From contig JAGXHL010000068.1 in the NCBI GenBank assembly GCA_024636215.1, positions 1-59,268 on the forward strand: a stretch of 59,268 nt of DNA. Direction: 5' to 3'. The DNA comes from Deltaproteobacteria bacterium (GTDB taxonomy: Bacteria; Desulfobacterota; Desulfuromonadia; Desulfuromonadales; BM103). Under the pieces are notes generated by a model. The model did no database searches and was not told the origin of the DNA. It worked only from the letters and a program-made list of their open reading frames with translations. Both the position numbers and the translations under genes were made by a program. Shown here in pieces: positions 26,016-36,020 of the stretch (the stretch's first letter is position 1; each line of letters opens with the position of its first letter).

Positions 26016-26732
26016 ATGAAAGGATTGGTCAGCGAAGTGCAAAAGCATTGGCCGGAACTGGAAAGGTCGCTGGGCCACACCTTTGAGGATAAAGCTCTGC
26101 TCGCCGAAGCCCTCACCCACAGATCTTTTGCTAATGAATACCATACCGAGAATTTACCGGACAACGAACGCCTTGAGTTTCTCGGCGACGCAGTCCTTGA
26201 TCTGGTCATCAGCGAATACCTGATGATCACTCTCCCCGAGGCTCCAGAAGGTCAACTGACCCGCATCAGAGCCGATGTTGTCTCCATGCCCGGGCTGGCT
26301 CGTCTGGCCGGTTCTCTTGATATCGGTTCCGCCCTGCTGCTAGGCAGGGGGGAAGGGCGCAGTGGAGGCCGTGAAAAATCGAGTCTGCTGGCAGATGCCG
26401 TTGAGTCTCTGATCGGGGCGGTCTTTACCGACGGGGGCTTTATTGCTGCCAAAGCTGTTATCTTACCGCTTTTTATACCAATGATCGAAGAAGCTTCAAG
26501 ACTGCAAGACCAGGATTTTAAAAGCCGGCTTCAGGAGCTCTTGCAGGGCTCGCAGCGTGCGCTGCCTGTCTATAAGCTGGTGGAAACGATCGGGCCGGCT
26601 CACGAACGCACCTTTTGTGTTGATGTGATGGTTGATGGGACGGTGATCAGCTCGGGTCGAGGTCGCAGCAAAAAGATTGCTGAGCAGGCCGCTGCTGAAA
26701 GGGCGCTCACCCTGCTGAGTGACGACACGTGA
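26016..26732 (+). CDS. rnc: Ribonuclease III
   Basis: A 238-residue double-strand-specific RNase for rRNA and mRNA processing. The signature NERLEFLGDAVL (50-61) and the second acidic site LLADAVESLIGAVF are intact. A C-terminal dsRNA-binding domain follows from about residue 165. A TATAAT box at 25834-25839 lies in the upstream gap, but no convincing -35 goes with it. The last bases overlap the GTG of the next gene. Confidence 0.96.
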   Translation: MKGLVSEVQKHWPELERSLGHTFEDKALLAEALTHRSFANEYHTENLPDNERLEFLGDAVLDLVISEYLMITLPEAPEGQLTRIRADVVSMPGLARLAGSLDIGSALLLGRGEGRSGGREKSSLLADAVESLIGAVFTDGGFIAAKAVILPLFIPMIEEASRLQDQDFKSRLQELLQGSQRALPVYKLVETIGPAHERTFCVDVMVDGTVISSGRGRSKKIAEQAAAERALTLLSDDT

Positions 26733-27736
26733 AAATCTATCCGGTTTTTATCCCCCACGCAGGGTGTCCGCACCGTTGTATCTTCTGTGCCCAGGATCGC
26801 TCTACCAGCCATGCTGTCGCCCCTTCTGCGGAAGTTGTCGGCCAATGGCTCGAAACGGTGCTGCCGGAACAGGGTGAAGGTGAGATTGCTTTTTATGGCG
26901 GAAGCTTTACCTCCTTGCCGCAGGCACAGCAGAATCATTACCTTGAGGTTGCTGCCGGCTACCTTGACTCGGGGCGGGTTGCCGGAATCCGCCTTTCCAC
27001 GCGACCCGACGCACTGGATATGCGGACCCTTGAACGCTTGAAGGCCGCAGGTGTGACCACTATTGAAATTGGCTGCCAGAGCTTTGATGACATGGTTTTA
27101 ACCGCATCCGGGCGTGGTCATGCCGCGGTTGACAACATTCGTTCGGTACAGGCTTGCAGGGCTGCCGGATTCCAGGTCGGTGTGCAGTTGATGCCCGGTT
27201 TACCCGGCGGGGATGCTGAAGAGGCCATGCTGTCATTGCAGCGGGCCGTTGCACTCAAACCGTCGTTTTTGCGGATCTATCCAACCGTCGTTATTGAGGG
27301 AACACAACTGGCGCAACTCTGGAGAGCCGGCGACTTTACACCCTGGTCGATTGAGCAGGCCTTAGAAATATGTACCGATATGCTGCTGCTCTGCCGTGAG
27401 CATGAACTGCCGATTATTCGCCTGGGCTTGCAGTATGACCCGACCTTGGCGGAGAATTTGCTGGCCGGGCCTTATCATCCGGCTTTCGGCCAGCTGGTTC
27501 GATCGCGCCTCTGGCGTCGCGCGTTCAAGCATGCCGTCAGGCATGGCAACAGCTTTGCGGTCAACCCGGCGGATCTGAGCGATGCTCTCGGACATGGTTG
27601 TGAAAATCGCGAATGGCTCAAGCAAAGCGACCCCGACACAAAGATTGTCGCCGATCAAAACGTAGCAAGAGCAACATTCAGAACGTCCGGCATCGACTTG
27701 AAACTGTACGACCTGAACCTACAGGGAGGCCACTGA
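26729..27736 (+). CDS. Elp3-like radical SAM protein
   Basis: A 335-residue radical SAM protein with the Elp3-like core (IPHAGCPHRCIFCAQ; FYGGSFTSLP; STRPDALD; EIGCQSF). It lacks an acetyltransferase domain, unlike true Elp3. It starts with GTG in a 4-bp overlap with rnc and shares a TGATG junction with era, so rnc, this gene and era are translationally linked. The reaction is unknown. The neighbours suggest an RNA-related task, which is inference. Confidence 0.85.
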   Translation: MKIYPVFIPHAGCPHRCIFCAQDRSTSHAVAPSAEVVGQWLETVLPEQGEGEIAFYGGSFTSLPQAQQNHYLEVAAGYLDSGRVAGIRLSTRPDALDMRTLERLKAAGVTTIEIGCQSFDDMVLTASGRGHAAVDNIRSVQACRAAGFQVGVQLMPGLPGGDAEEAMLSLQRAVALKPSFLRIYPTVVIEGTQLAQLWRAGDFTPWSIEQALEICTDMLLLCREHELPIIRLGLQYDPTLAENLLAGPYHPAFGQLVRSRLWRRAFKHAVRHGNSFAVNPADLSDALGHGCENREWLKQSDPDTKIVADQNVARATFRTSGIDLKLYDLNLQGGH

Positions 27737-28632
27737 TGGCTGCAGAAGAAAAATTTCATTCCGGGTTTGTCGCCATTATCGGTCGACCAAACGTCGGGAA
27801 ATCGACTCTTTTAAACCATATCGTCGGGCAAAAAATAGCGATCACCTCGCCAAAACCCCAGACGACGCGGAATCGCATCCTCGGCATCCAGAATCTGGAA
27901 AATGCCCAGGTCCTTTTCGTCGATACGCCGGGGATTCATGAGGCCCATTCGCCGCTGAATCGCTACATGGTCGACCAGGCCCGTTCGGCAGCCCTCGACG
28001 TCGATGTGGTCCTCTGGCTGGTTGAAGCGGACCGCCCTGTTGATACTGAACCGATGATTCCCAGTCTGCTGGAAAAATGCCAACGACCTGTTCTACTTGT
28101 GATCAACAAGATTGACACCATCCCGAAAGATAAGTTGCTGCCGTTGATCGCGGCCTACAGCAAAATCTGTCCTTTTGCCTCGATCGTGCCGATCTCTGCC
28201 TTGAAAGGTGAGGGCGTCGATGCCCTGATGAAAGAGATCCCCCCGTTGCTGCCTGAGGGGCCGCGCTACTACCCCGAAGACCAGCTCACGGATGTCCCGG
28301 AGCGTTTCATCGTCGCGGAAATGATCCGTGAGCAGATTCTGCTGCGTACCAAGGACGAAGTCCCCTATGGCGTGGCGATTCTGGTCGAACGTTTTCAGGA
28401 GAACCCGGTCAAGAACATGATCGGCATCGATGCTGTTATCAACGTTGAGCGCGATTCGCAAAAGGGCATCCTGGTCGGCAAGGGCGGCACGATGATTCGG
28501 CATATCGGCCAGGGAGCACGTAAGGAGATTGAAAGGATGCTGGGCATCAAGGTCCACCTGCAACTCTTTGTCCGGGTGCAGAAGAACTGGACTTCTTCCG
28601 GTCGTATGATGAAGGAATTCGGCTACGAGTAA
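27736..28632 (+). CDS. era: GTPase Era
   Basis: A 298-residue Era: G1 GRPNVGKST (16-24), switch PQTTRNRILG, G3 DTPG, G4 NKID and a C-terminal KH domain (VGKGGTMIRHIGQGARKEIE). It binds the 3' end of 16S rRNA during small-subunit assembly. ATG 27736 was chosen because GGGAGG lies upstream and the start overlaps the previous stop. A longer in-frame start at 27613 would run back into the radical SAM gene. Confidence 0.97.
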   Translation: MAAEEKFHSGFVAIIGRPNVGKSTLLNHIVGQKIAITSPKPQTTRNRILGIQNLENAQVLFVDTPGIHEAHSPLNRYMVDQARSAALDVDVVLWLVEADRPVDTEPMIPSLLEKCQRPVLLVINKIDTIPKDKLLPLIAAYSKICPFASIVPISALKGEGVDALMKEIPPLLPEGPRYYPEDQLTDVPERFIVAEMIREQILLRTKDEVPYGVAILVERFQENPVKNMIGIDAVINVERDSQKGILVGKGGTMIRHIGQGARKEIERMLGIKVHLQLFVRVQKNWTSSGRMMKEFGYE

Positions 28633-29799
<1,167 letters not shown>

Positions 29800-29809
29800 G
29801 GAGTTCAAA

Positions 29810-31144
29810 ATGAAGCTCGCTGTTGTTGGAACCGGATATGTTGGTCTTGTCACGGGTGCCTGTTTTGCAGAAATGGGCCACAGAGTGACCTGTGTCGACA
29901 TTGATGCAAAAAAAGTGGCTAATCTCAAGGAAGGCTTGATCCCGATTTACGAACCGGGCCTTAAACCGATCGTGCTGCGCAATTATGAAGAAGGGCGACT
30001 GCGCTTTACCACATCGCTGGTCGAGGCCATGGTCGACACGGAAATCGTGTTTATTGCGGTAGGGACGCCCCCGGGGGAGGATGGCTCTGCTGATTTAAAA
30101 TATGTCATCGGGGTTGCCGATGAGATCGGCTCCAACCTTTCTGATTACGCCGTCGTTGTTACAAAATCAACTGTTCCCGTAGGCACTGCGGAGAAGGTCC
30201 ATGCTGCGGTCAGTCAAGCTCTCGACAGACGCGGGGCCGACGTCGCCTTTGACGTCGTCAGTAACCCGGAATTCCTGAAAGAAGGCGCGGCGGTTGAAGA
30301 TTTCATGAAGCCGGATCGTATCGTGGTTGGCGTGGACTCAGAGCGTTCCCGTGAAGTGATGCGTGAGCTTTACAAGGATTTCAGCCGCAATCACGATCGA
30401 ATTCTCTTCATGGGGGTCAGAGATGCCGAAATGACCAAGTATGCCGGCAACGCCATGCTGGCGACGAAAATTTCTTTCATGAATGAAATTGCCAACCTCT
30501 GCGACCGTCTTGGTGTCGACGTCGAGAACGTCCGCCTTGGTATCGGCTCTGACAGCCGTATCGGTTATTCGTTCATTTATCCCGGCTGTGGCTATGGTGG
30601 TTCCTGTTTCCCTAAAGATGTCCGGGCTCTTATTCATACGGCCGGTGAGAACGAGTATAAATCAATGGTCCTGCAGGCTGTGCATGAACGCAACGAGGAT
30701 CAGAAACATGTTTTGCTGCGAAAAATTTCGGCTCGATTCGGTACAGACCTCAGCGGCCTGACCTTCGCCCTGTGGGGGGTCGCTTTCAAGCCCGGCACTG
30801 ACGATATCCGCGAAGCGCCGGCGGTTGTGCTCATGGAAGGCCTGCTCAATGCCGGAGCGTGTGTGAAAGCTTATGATCCGGAAGCCCTCGAAGCGGCCCG
30901 CAAGCAGCTGCCGGAAGCATGGTTCACCAATGACTCCGTTAAACTTGTTCGCCATCAATACGAAGCTCTTGAAGACGTCGATGCCATGGCCCTGGTGACC
31001 GAATGGAAACCGTTCCGGCACCCTGATTTCAGGGCGATGAAAGAGATGATGAAGCAGCCGGTTATCTTTGATGGTCGCAACCAGTACGACCCGAAGAGCC
31101 TCAAGGAAGAGGGCTTTGAATATTTCGGTATCGGTCGCAGTTGA
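29810..31144 (+). CDS. ugd: UDP-glucose 6-dehydrogenase
   Basis: A 444-residue enzyme that oxidises UDP-glucose to UDP-glucuronate. The NAD motif is GTGYVGLVTGACFAEMGH. Conserved TKSTVPVGT is present, and the catalytic cysteine is C266 in GCGYGGSCFPKD. The C-terminal UDP-binding domain is complete. With galE it supplies nucleotide sugars for the cell surface. Its ribosome site directly abuts a heptamer repeat array. Confidence 0.96.
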   Translation: MKLAVVGTGYVGLVTGACFAEMGHRVTCVDIDAKKVANLKEGLIPIYEPGLKPIVLRNYEEGRLRFTTSLVEAMVDTEIVFIAVGTPPGEDGSADLKYVIGVADEIGSNLSDYAVVVTKSTVPVGTAEKVHAAVSQALDRRGADVAFDVVSNPEFLKEGAAVEDFMKPDRIVVGVDSERSREVMRELYKDFSRNHDRILFMGVRDAEMTKYAGNAMLATKISFMNEIANLCDRLGVDVENVRLGIGSDSRIGYSFIYPGCGYGGSCFPKDVRALIHTAGENEYKSMVLQAVHERNEDQKHVLLRKISARFGTDLSGLTFALWGVAFKPGTDDIREAPAVVLMEGLLNAGACVKAYDPEALEAARKQLPEAWFTNDSVKLVRHQYEALEDVDAMALVTEWKPFRHPDFRAMKEMMKQPVIFDGRNQYDPKSLKEEGFEYFGIGRS

Positions 31145-31235
31145 AATGCTTAGTCAAACGATGGCACCTTTCGGGTCAGTCAGTTATGGCTTGTTGGTAT
31201 TGATCTGTTTTTGACCCAGCTACCAGGAGGTTGTT

Positions 31236-31946
31236 TTGACCAAGAATCTCAAGCTTGGAGAGATCCTCAAGCAGGCGGGAATTATCGATGATTTCCAGCT
31301 GAATTCAGCCTTGTCTTACCAGCGCCACTGGGGAGGACGATTCGGAGAGTCGCTGATTAAACTCGGCTATCTCACCGAAGATAAACTGCAGAACTTTCTC
31401 GCCCGACAATTTGACCTTCCCCAGATAGAACTTTTCGGGCGAAAAATCCCCGAGGACGTTCTGGCTTATATCCCAGTGCAGAAGGCCCGTGAGTTTCATG
31501 TCCTTCCGGTCGAGAGACGAGAAATCAGTGGCACCATGCACCTCGTCGTGGCCATGACCGACCCAACCAATCTCATGGTCACGGATTCACTGCAATTTAT
31601 GACAGGTTGCCGGATTAAACCGGCTCTTGCTGCCGATGATGCGATCACTTCTGCCATAGAGAAATACTATGGGAATGAGGAGGACGACCAGGAAGAACTT
31701 GATTTTGCTCTCGAAGAGCTTGCCGCGCCGATCAAGCCTGTCGCTCCGGTTGCGGAGTCTAAGCCGGAACCAGGGCTGACACCCCCATCTTCTGCCAAGT
31801 CGATTGTACATCCTGCGGTGCCTGCTCCCGACATGGGTCACTACATGGCGGCTCTGAAACAGCTTGAGGGTCGTTACGAGAACCTGGTGCGGATTCTGCT
31901 TGATCGCGGTTTGATCGGTCATAAAGACCTGGACGAGCTGATGTGA
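31236..31946 (+). CDS. Stand-alone MshEN (GspE N-terminal-like) domain protein
   Basis: A 236-residue protein. Residues 1 to about 145 match the MshEN/T2SSE N-terminal domain (LGEILKQAGIIDDFQLNSAL; FGESLIKLGYLTEDKLQNFL; VAMTDPTNLMVTDSLQF). This domain binds cyclic di-GMP in some pilus and secretion ATPases. No ATPase domain follows. Instead there is an acidic/proline-rich linker and a C-terminal helical piece. It may be a free c-di-GMP receptor or adaptor, which is inference. It starts with TTG after AGGAGG. Confidence 0.8.
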   Translation: MTKNLKLGEILKQAGIIDDFQLNSALSYQRHWGGRFGESLIKLGYLTEDKLQNFLARQFDLPQIELFGRKIPEDVLAYIPVQKAREFHVLPVERREISGTMHLVVAMTDPTNLMVTDSLQFMTGCRIKPALAADDAITSAIEKYYGNEEDDQEELDFALEELAAPIKPVAPVAESKPEPGLTPPSSAKSIVHPAVPAPDMGHYMAALKQLEGRYENLVRILLDRGLIGHKDLDELM

Positions 31947-31991
31947 GAGGATCGATGCGGTATACTGTTCTGACACATTTGCGAGGTTGAA

Positions 31992-32834
31992 ATGTCTGCT
32001 TTTTTTCGTGAAGTTCTCTGGCAGCGTCTGAGGCGTAACCGCATGGCCATGGCTGGTGCGGTTATTGTGCTGCTGATGTTCCTGCTCGCCCTGCTTGCTC
32101 CGGTTATCGGTCGCGATCCCGGCGCTATCGATATTGCCAACCGCCTGCAAGCCCCCGGACTGGCTTACCCTCTGGGAACGGATGACCTCGGTCGAGACGT
32201 CCTGGTTCGCATCCTGTATGGTGCCAGGATCTCCCTGTTGGTCGGTTTCGTGGCCGTCGGTATTGCCACTTTTATCGGCATCCTGCTTGGCGCCATGGCC
32301 GGATATTATGGTCGCTGGGTCGATGCCTTGATCATGCGCTTTGTTGATATCATGCTGTGTTTTCCGACCTTTTTCCTGATCCTTGCAGTGATTGCCTTTC
32401 TTAAGCCGTCCATCTGGAACATCATGATTATTATCGGTCTGACCAGCTGGATGGGCGTGGCGCGATTGGTTCGCGCCGAATTCCTTACCCTGCGAGAACG
32501 CGATTTTGTCCTGGCTGCCCGGGCGATCGGGGCAAAGGATGCCCGGATCATTTTTCGCCACATCCTGCCCAATGCGATTTCACCCGTGCTGGTCTCTGCA
32601 ACCCTCGGCGTGGCCGGTGCCATTTTGACCGAGAGCGCACTTTCTTTCCTGGGTATCGGTGTTCAGCCGCCGACACCCTCATGGGGCAACATGCTGATTG
32701 CCGGGAAGCAGACTCTGGGCACGGCATGGTGGCTCTCAGTCTTCCCCGGCATGGCAATCCTGATTACGGTGCTCGGCTACAATCTCCTCGGTGAGGGGAT
32801 TCGTGATGCGATGGATCCGAGGATTAAGGATTAG
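31992..32834 (+). CDS. Peptide/nickel-type ABC transporter permease (DppC/OppC family)
   Basis: A 280-residue permease with the N-terminal OppC_N segment, six predicted membrane helices and the EAA loop (RERDFVLAARAIGAKDARII...HILPN). The family moves di- or oligopeptides or nickel. No DppB, ATPase or binding-protein gene lies on either side, so the partners must be elsewhere or upstream genes were lost. A repeat array starts within about 20 bp of its stop. Confidence 0.88.
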   Translation: MSAFFREVLWQRLRRNRMAMAGAVIVLLMFLLALLAPVIGRDPGAIDIANRLQAPGLAYPLGTDDLGRDVLVRILYGARISLLVGFVAVGIATFIGILLGAMAGYYGRWVDALIMRFVDIMLCFPTFFLILAVIAFLKPSIWNIMIIIGLTSWMGVARLVRAEFLTLRERDFVLAARAIGAKDARIIFRHILPNAISPVLVSATLGVAGAILTESALSFLGIGVQPPTPSWGNMLIAGKQTLGTAWWLSVFPGMAILITVLGYNLLGEGIRDAMDPRIKD

Positions 32835-32859
32835 TTATAGCTGGAGGCTGGGGGCTGGA

Positions 32860-32947
32860 GGCTGTAAGGCTGTAAGGCTGTAAGGCTGTAAGGCTGTAAG
32901 CTAAACCCTTAACCTTTTACCTTTTACCTTTTACCTTTTACCTTTTA
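32860..32947. repeat. GGCTGTAA x5 and CCTTTTA x5 tandem arrays
   Basis: Five perfect GGCTGTAA units (32860-32899) are followed, after 13 bp, by five perfect CCTTTTA units (32913-32947). The first is the same unit as at 8617-8648. The second, read on the other strand (GGTAAAA), differs by one base from the GGTGAAA unit at 8561. Confidence 0.95.
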
Positions 32948-32994
32948 CCATAAACCATCGTTCTTCATAGCTTTTACTCTTACGGAAAACTGAG

Positions 32995-33426
32995 ATGACC
33001 CCGCAGATTTTCTCCTTATATTCACCGTCTGAACTGATCATCGCCCGCAGTGAAGCTTTTGTGCGTGGTGATTTTGGCTTTATCTTTGACAGCTATCATT
33101 CAGAATCGAATTTTCGTTGCCAGTTTGTTGAGCGTGATGAATATCTGGAATTCGGCAAAGCCAGCCTGGGGGCGGATTACGAGATAACCTGTTGCGAGGT
33201 TCTGCAGGAAAAAGCAGATGATAAAGAGGTCCAGGTCATTTTTCTCATGGAGATCAAGGTTCAGGGCGTCGTACAACAATTTGTCGAACTTGCCTGGCTG
33301 CGTCGTGAAAAGAAAGCCTGGCGCTATCATCGCGGCCAGAAGTTGACCCAGGATGAGCTCACCGACGATCCGCGTTCCTTGAGCTTTGTCGATTTTGCCG
33401 GGCGTGACCCTGCCACAATATTCTAA
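32995..33426 (+). CDS. YchJ-like (UPF0225) NTF2-fold protein
   Basis: A 143-residue protein matching the middle NTF2-like domain of YchJ/UPF0225 proteins (SEAFVRGDFGFIFDSYHSE; FVELAWLRREKKAWRYHRG). The zinc-binding SEC-C motifs that usually flank this domain are missing. Function is unknown. It follows a repeat-filled gap and is separated by 61 bp from the cupin gene. Confidence 0.65.
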   Translation: MTPQIFSLYSPSELIIARSEAFVRGDFGFIFDSYHSESNFRCQFVERDEYLEFGKASLGADYEITCCEVLQEKADDKEVQVIFLMEIKVQGVVQQFVELAWLRREKKAWRYHRGQKLTQDELTDDPRSLSFVDFAGRDPATIF

Positions 33427-33430
33427 ACAC

Positions 33431-33447
33431 GTTTCCAGATCGAAAAC
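33431..33447. promoter_or_regulatory. Second exact copy of GTTTCC-N5-GAAAAC
   Basis: Identical over 17 bp to 10567-10583, with similar flanking bases. It lies 5 bp after the YchJ-like gene and about 40 bp before the cupin gene. Confidence 0.4.
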
Positions 33448-33487
33448 ATCACCGTGTCTATCCACATGAACACTAATGAGGTGGCAA

Positions 33488-33964
33488 GTGAAGATTATTT
33501 CTCACAAGGTTCTTGATCAATTAAGCCAGGAAGCTTTCGGGTCAGAGCGCTTACGCAAGAACCTCAATTTACATGATGACTATGCCGAGCCTTGCCAGAG
33601 GCTCTTCATTGCCATGGAACCAGGCACCTACATCCGTCCGCATCGTCACACCGACCCGCCGAAGCCCGAATGCTTCATGGCGGTTCGCGGCAGGTTGGCA
33701 TTGCTGGTTTTTGAAGACGATGGCGAGGTTAGAGATGTTATCCCCTTCGGCGTTGGCTGTGAAACCCTGGCGATCGATCTGCCGGCCGGTGAGTGGCATT
33801 CGATTATCGTGCTTGAACCGCAAAGCGTCTTTTTCGAAACCAAGCCCGGACCCTATGTGGCGATTTCAGATAAGGACTTTGCGCCCTGGGCCCCTGAGGA
33901 AAACTCTGCGGAGGTTAAGCAATATCTTGCCACTCTGAAGAAGCTTGTCTCTGCTCGTTGTTAA
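33488..33964 (+). CDS. WbuC-family cupin metalloprotein
   Basis: A 158-residue single-domain cupin. The metal motif is PHRHTDPPKPECFMAVRG, with the second His in LPAGEWHSII. WbuC relatives are often found near O-antigen genes, but their reaction is not established. GTG 33488 was chosen because the family begins with the KIIS-type motif and GAGG lies upstream. An in-frame ATG at 33476 would overlap that site. Confidence 0.8.
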   Translation: MKIISHKVLDQLSQEAFGSERLRKNLNLHDDYAEPCQRLFIAMEPGTYIRPHRHTDPPKPECFMAVRGRLALLVFEDDGEVRDVIPFGVGCETLAIDLPAGEWHSIIVLEPQSVFFETKPGPYVAISDKDFAPWAPEENSAEVKQYLATLKKLVSARC

Positions 33965-34009
33965 GATTTTGTCGCAGCCCTCGTCCCGCACCAGTCGTAA
34001 TGGACCCTT

Positions 34010-34825
34010 ATGCCTGAACTCCCGGAAGTAGAAACCACTCGCCGCGGCATTGAGCCGCTGGTTGTCGATAAAGTCATCGATCAGGTTCGTATTTATAATG
34101 CGTCCCTGCGTTGGCCGGTTCCTCAGGAATTGACGACTCTATTGCCTGGCCAGAAGGTTGCTGCTGTTGGACGACGTTCCAAGTACCTGTTGTTTGCCTT
34201 TTCGCAAGGCACCCTGATTATTCATCTCGGCATGACTGGACACTTGCGAGTCGATAAGCTGGCTTCGGAAAAACGCAAGCACGACCATGTAGAAATCATT
34301 TTCACCGACGGTACCGCCTTGCGATACAACGACCCCCGCCGTTTCGGCTCCATTCTCTGGACCACAGCCGACCCGCAACAGCACGTTCGCCTGGTGGCCC
34401 TGGGTCCGGAGCCCTTCGACAAGGCCTTCAATGCGACTTATCTTTACGCACTTTCCCGTCAGCGCAAAGTTGCAGTCAAACCCTTCCTTATGGATGCTCA
34501 GGTTGTGGTCGGAGTCGGTAATATCTACGCGAGCGAGGCTCTGTATCGAGCCGGTATTTCACCTCTGCGACCTGCTGGAAAAGTCAGTAAAGTGGCTTAT
34601 CAGGCTCTGGTCCAAAGCGTTATAATGATTCTCAACGAAGCGATTTCCGCCGGGGGGACCACGATCAGGGATTTTTCCAACAGTGAGGGAAAGCCTGGCT
34701 ATTTCAGCCAGGAATTGCGGGTTTACGGGCGGACAGGGCAGCAATGCAAGGCCTGCAACACCCCCATAAAACAGGTCAGACTTGGGCAACGTTCAACCTT
34801 CTACTGCCCGGGTTGCCAGAAGTAA
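34010..34825 (+). CDS. mutM: Formamidopyrimidine-DNA glycosylase MutM (Fpg)
   Basis: A 271-residue base-excision enzyme removing 8-oxoguanine. The catalytic N-terminus PELPEVETT, the beta-elimination lysine in GRRSKYLLF and the C-terminal zinc finger (CKAC...YCPGCQK) are intact. The thioesterase gene starts 20 bp downstream. Confidence 0.97.
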   Translation: MPELPEVETTRRGIEPLVVDKVIDQVRIYNASLRWPVPQELTTLLPGQKVAAVGRRSKYLLFAFSQGTLIIHLGMTGHLRVDKLASEKRKHDHVEIIFTDGTALRYNDPRRFGSILWTTADPQQHVRLVALGPEPFDKAFNATYLYALSRQRKVAVKPFLMDAQVVVGVGNIYASEALYRAGISPLRPAGKVSKVAYQALVQSVIMILNEAISAGGTTIRDFSNSEGKPGYFSQELRVYGRTGQQCKACNTPIKQVRLGQRSTFYCPGCQK

Positions 34826-34845
34826 TCACTAAAAACGGAGTCACC

Positions 34846-35265
34846 ATGCAAGGATTTAAATTCAGCATTCCTTATACCGTCCGGGTCGTCGATGTAAACT
34901 ATGGCGCTCACGTTGCTAACTCTGCCGTGCTGAATTTTTTCCAGGACGCGCGGATCGCTTACCTGAAAAATCTCGGTGGCTACACGGAGATGGATATCGG
35001 TAACGCCTGCGGCATCATCCTCCCGGAAGCCCATGTCAAGTATCTGGCAGAAATGTTTCTCGCTGATGAGCTGGTGGTCGGAGCGAAGGTCACAAGCGTC
35101 AGCCGCTCATCCTTCACGATGTGTTACCGTATCGAACGTGATGGCGAAGTGACGGCAGAAGGGGAAACTGCGCTGATCTGCTTTGATTATCAGAAACGCA
35201 AACCCAGACGGCTTGATGTGGTCTTCAAGGATAAGCTCGCGTCTTTTGAGGGCCTGCACGAATAG
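34846..35265 (+). CDS. Hot-dog fold acyl-CoA thioesterase
   Basis: A 139-residue 4HBT-type thioesterase ([20 protein letters not shown]; early Asp in the active helix). It is related to YbgC/FadM-like proteins that hydrolyse acyl-CoA. The substrate cannot be told. ATG 34846 follows GGAG and lies after the mutM stop, whereas an upstream in-frame start would sit within mutM. Confidence 0.82.
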   Translation: MQGFKFSIPYTVRVVDVNYGAHVANSAVLNFFQDARIAYLKNLGGYTEMDIGNACGIILPEAHVKYLAEMFLADELVVGAKVTSVSRSSFTMCYRIERDGEVTAEGETALICFDYQKRKPRRLDVVFKDKLASFEGLHE

Positions 35266-35337
35266 GCTGTTGCGAAAGTCTGCAAAACTTGCTTAATGAC
35301 CATTTCCTATTATCATTCTTATTCTACGGCGTGCCGG

Positions 35338-35366
35338 TTGTAAATCCGCAGGTGCGTGATTATAGT
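35338..35366 (+). promoter_or_regulatory. Predicted promoter of the lemA operon
   Basis: TTGTAA (35338-35343), a 17-bp spacer and TATAGT (35361-35366). The leader to lemA would be about 57 nt and contains CGTGG/CCACG pairing. Confidence 0.5.
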
Positions 35367-35429
35367 GAAGACCCGCGTGGAAATGAGCCACGATTCGGTC
35401 ATCTTTGTTTATTAAAAGGAGTTTTTACC

Positions 35430-36020
35430 ATGCTGAAGCGTTTGTCCTTGTTGTTACTGGTCGCCCTTGTCGCACTGCCTGCCCTCAGCGGCTGCGGGTA
35501 CAATCAGATTCAAAAAAATGAAGAAGCTGTTTTTTCAGCCTGGGCTGATGTTGAAGCGACCTATCAAAGGCGTTCTGATCTGATCCCCAATCTGGTTGAA
35601 ACGGTCAAGGCATACGCTTCACACGAGCAGGAGACCCTGCAGGCAGTCACCGAGGCCCGCGCCAGCGCCGGTAAAGCTCAGATTAACACTGGGGATCTTG
35701 GCGATCCCGCGGCCATGCAGAATTTCCAGCAGGCTCAGGGCGCTCTTTCCGGTGCCCTGTCCCGATTGCTGGTGACCGTTGAACGTTACCCGGACCTCAA
35801 GTCCAACCAGAACTTTCTGGACCTGCAGCACCAGCTTGAAGGGACCGAAAATCGTATTAATGTCGCCCGCCAGCGATATAACCAGGCGGTGCAGACTTTT
35901 AACAGTTCTATCCGCACCCTTCCTAATAACCTGACCAACAATTTTTTGCTCAACCTGGAGCGCAAGGAACCCTTTAAGGCGGAAGCCGGGGCTGAAACAG
36001 CTCCTAAGGTTAATTTCTAA
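35430..36020 (+). CDS. lemA: LemA family lipoprotein
   Basis: A 196-residue LemA protein with an N-terminal lipoprotein signal (lipobox LSGC, Cys near residue 22). The conserved core is present ([42 protein letters not shown]). LemA is helical and membrane-anchored, and its role is poorly defined. It is very often paired with TPM-domain proteins, as here. AAAAGGAG precedes the ATG. Confidence 0.93.
   Translation: MLKRLSLLLLVALVALPALSGCGYNQIQKNEEAVFSAWADVEATYQRRSDLIPNLVETVKAYASHEQETLQAVTEARASAGKAQINTGDLGDPAAMQNFQQAQGALSGALSRLLVTVERYPDLKSNQNFLDLQHQLEGTENRINVARQRYNQAVQTFNSSIRTLPNNLTNNFLLNLERKEPFKAEAGAETAPKVNF

Noticed and set aside
31587..32561. 324-residue minus-strand reading frame
   Set aside because: Antisense to the permease and MshEN genes, low-complexity composition.
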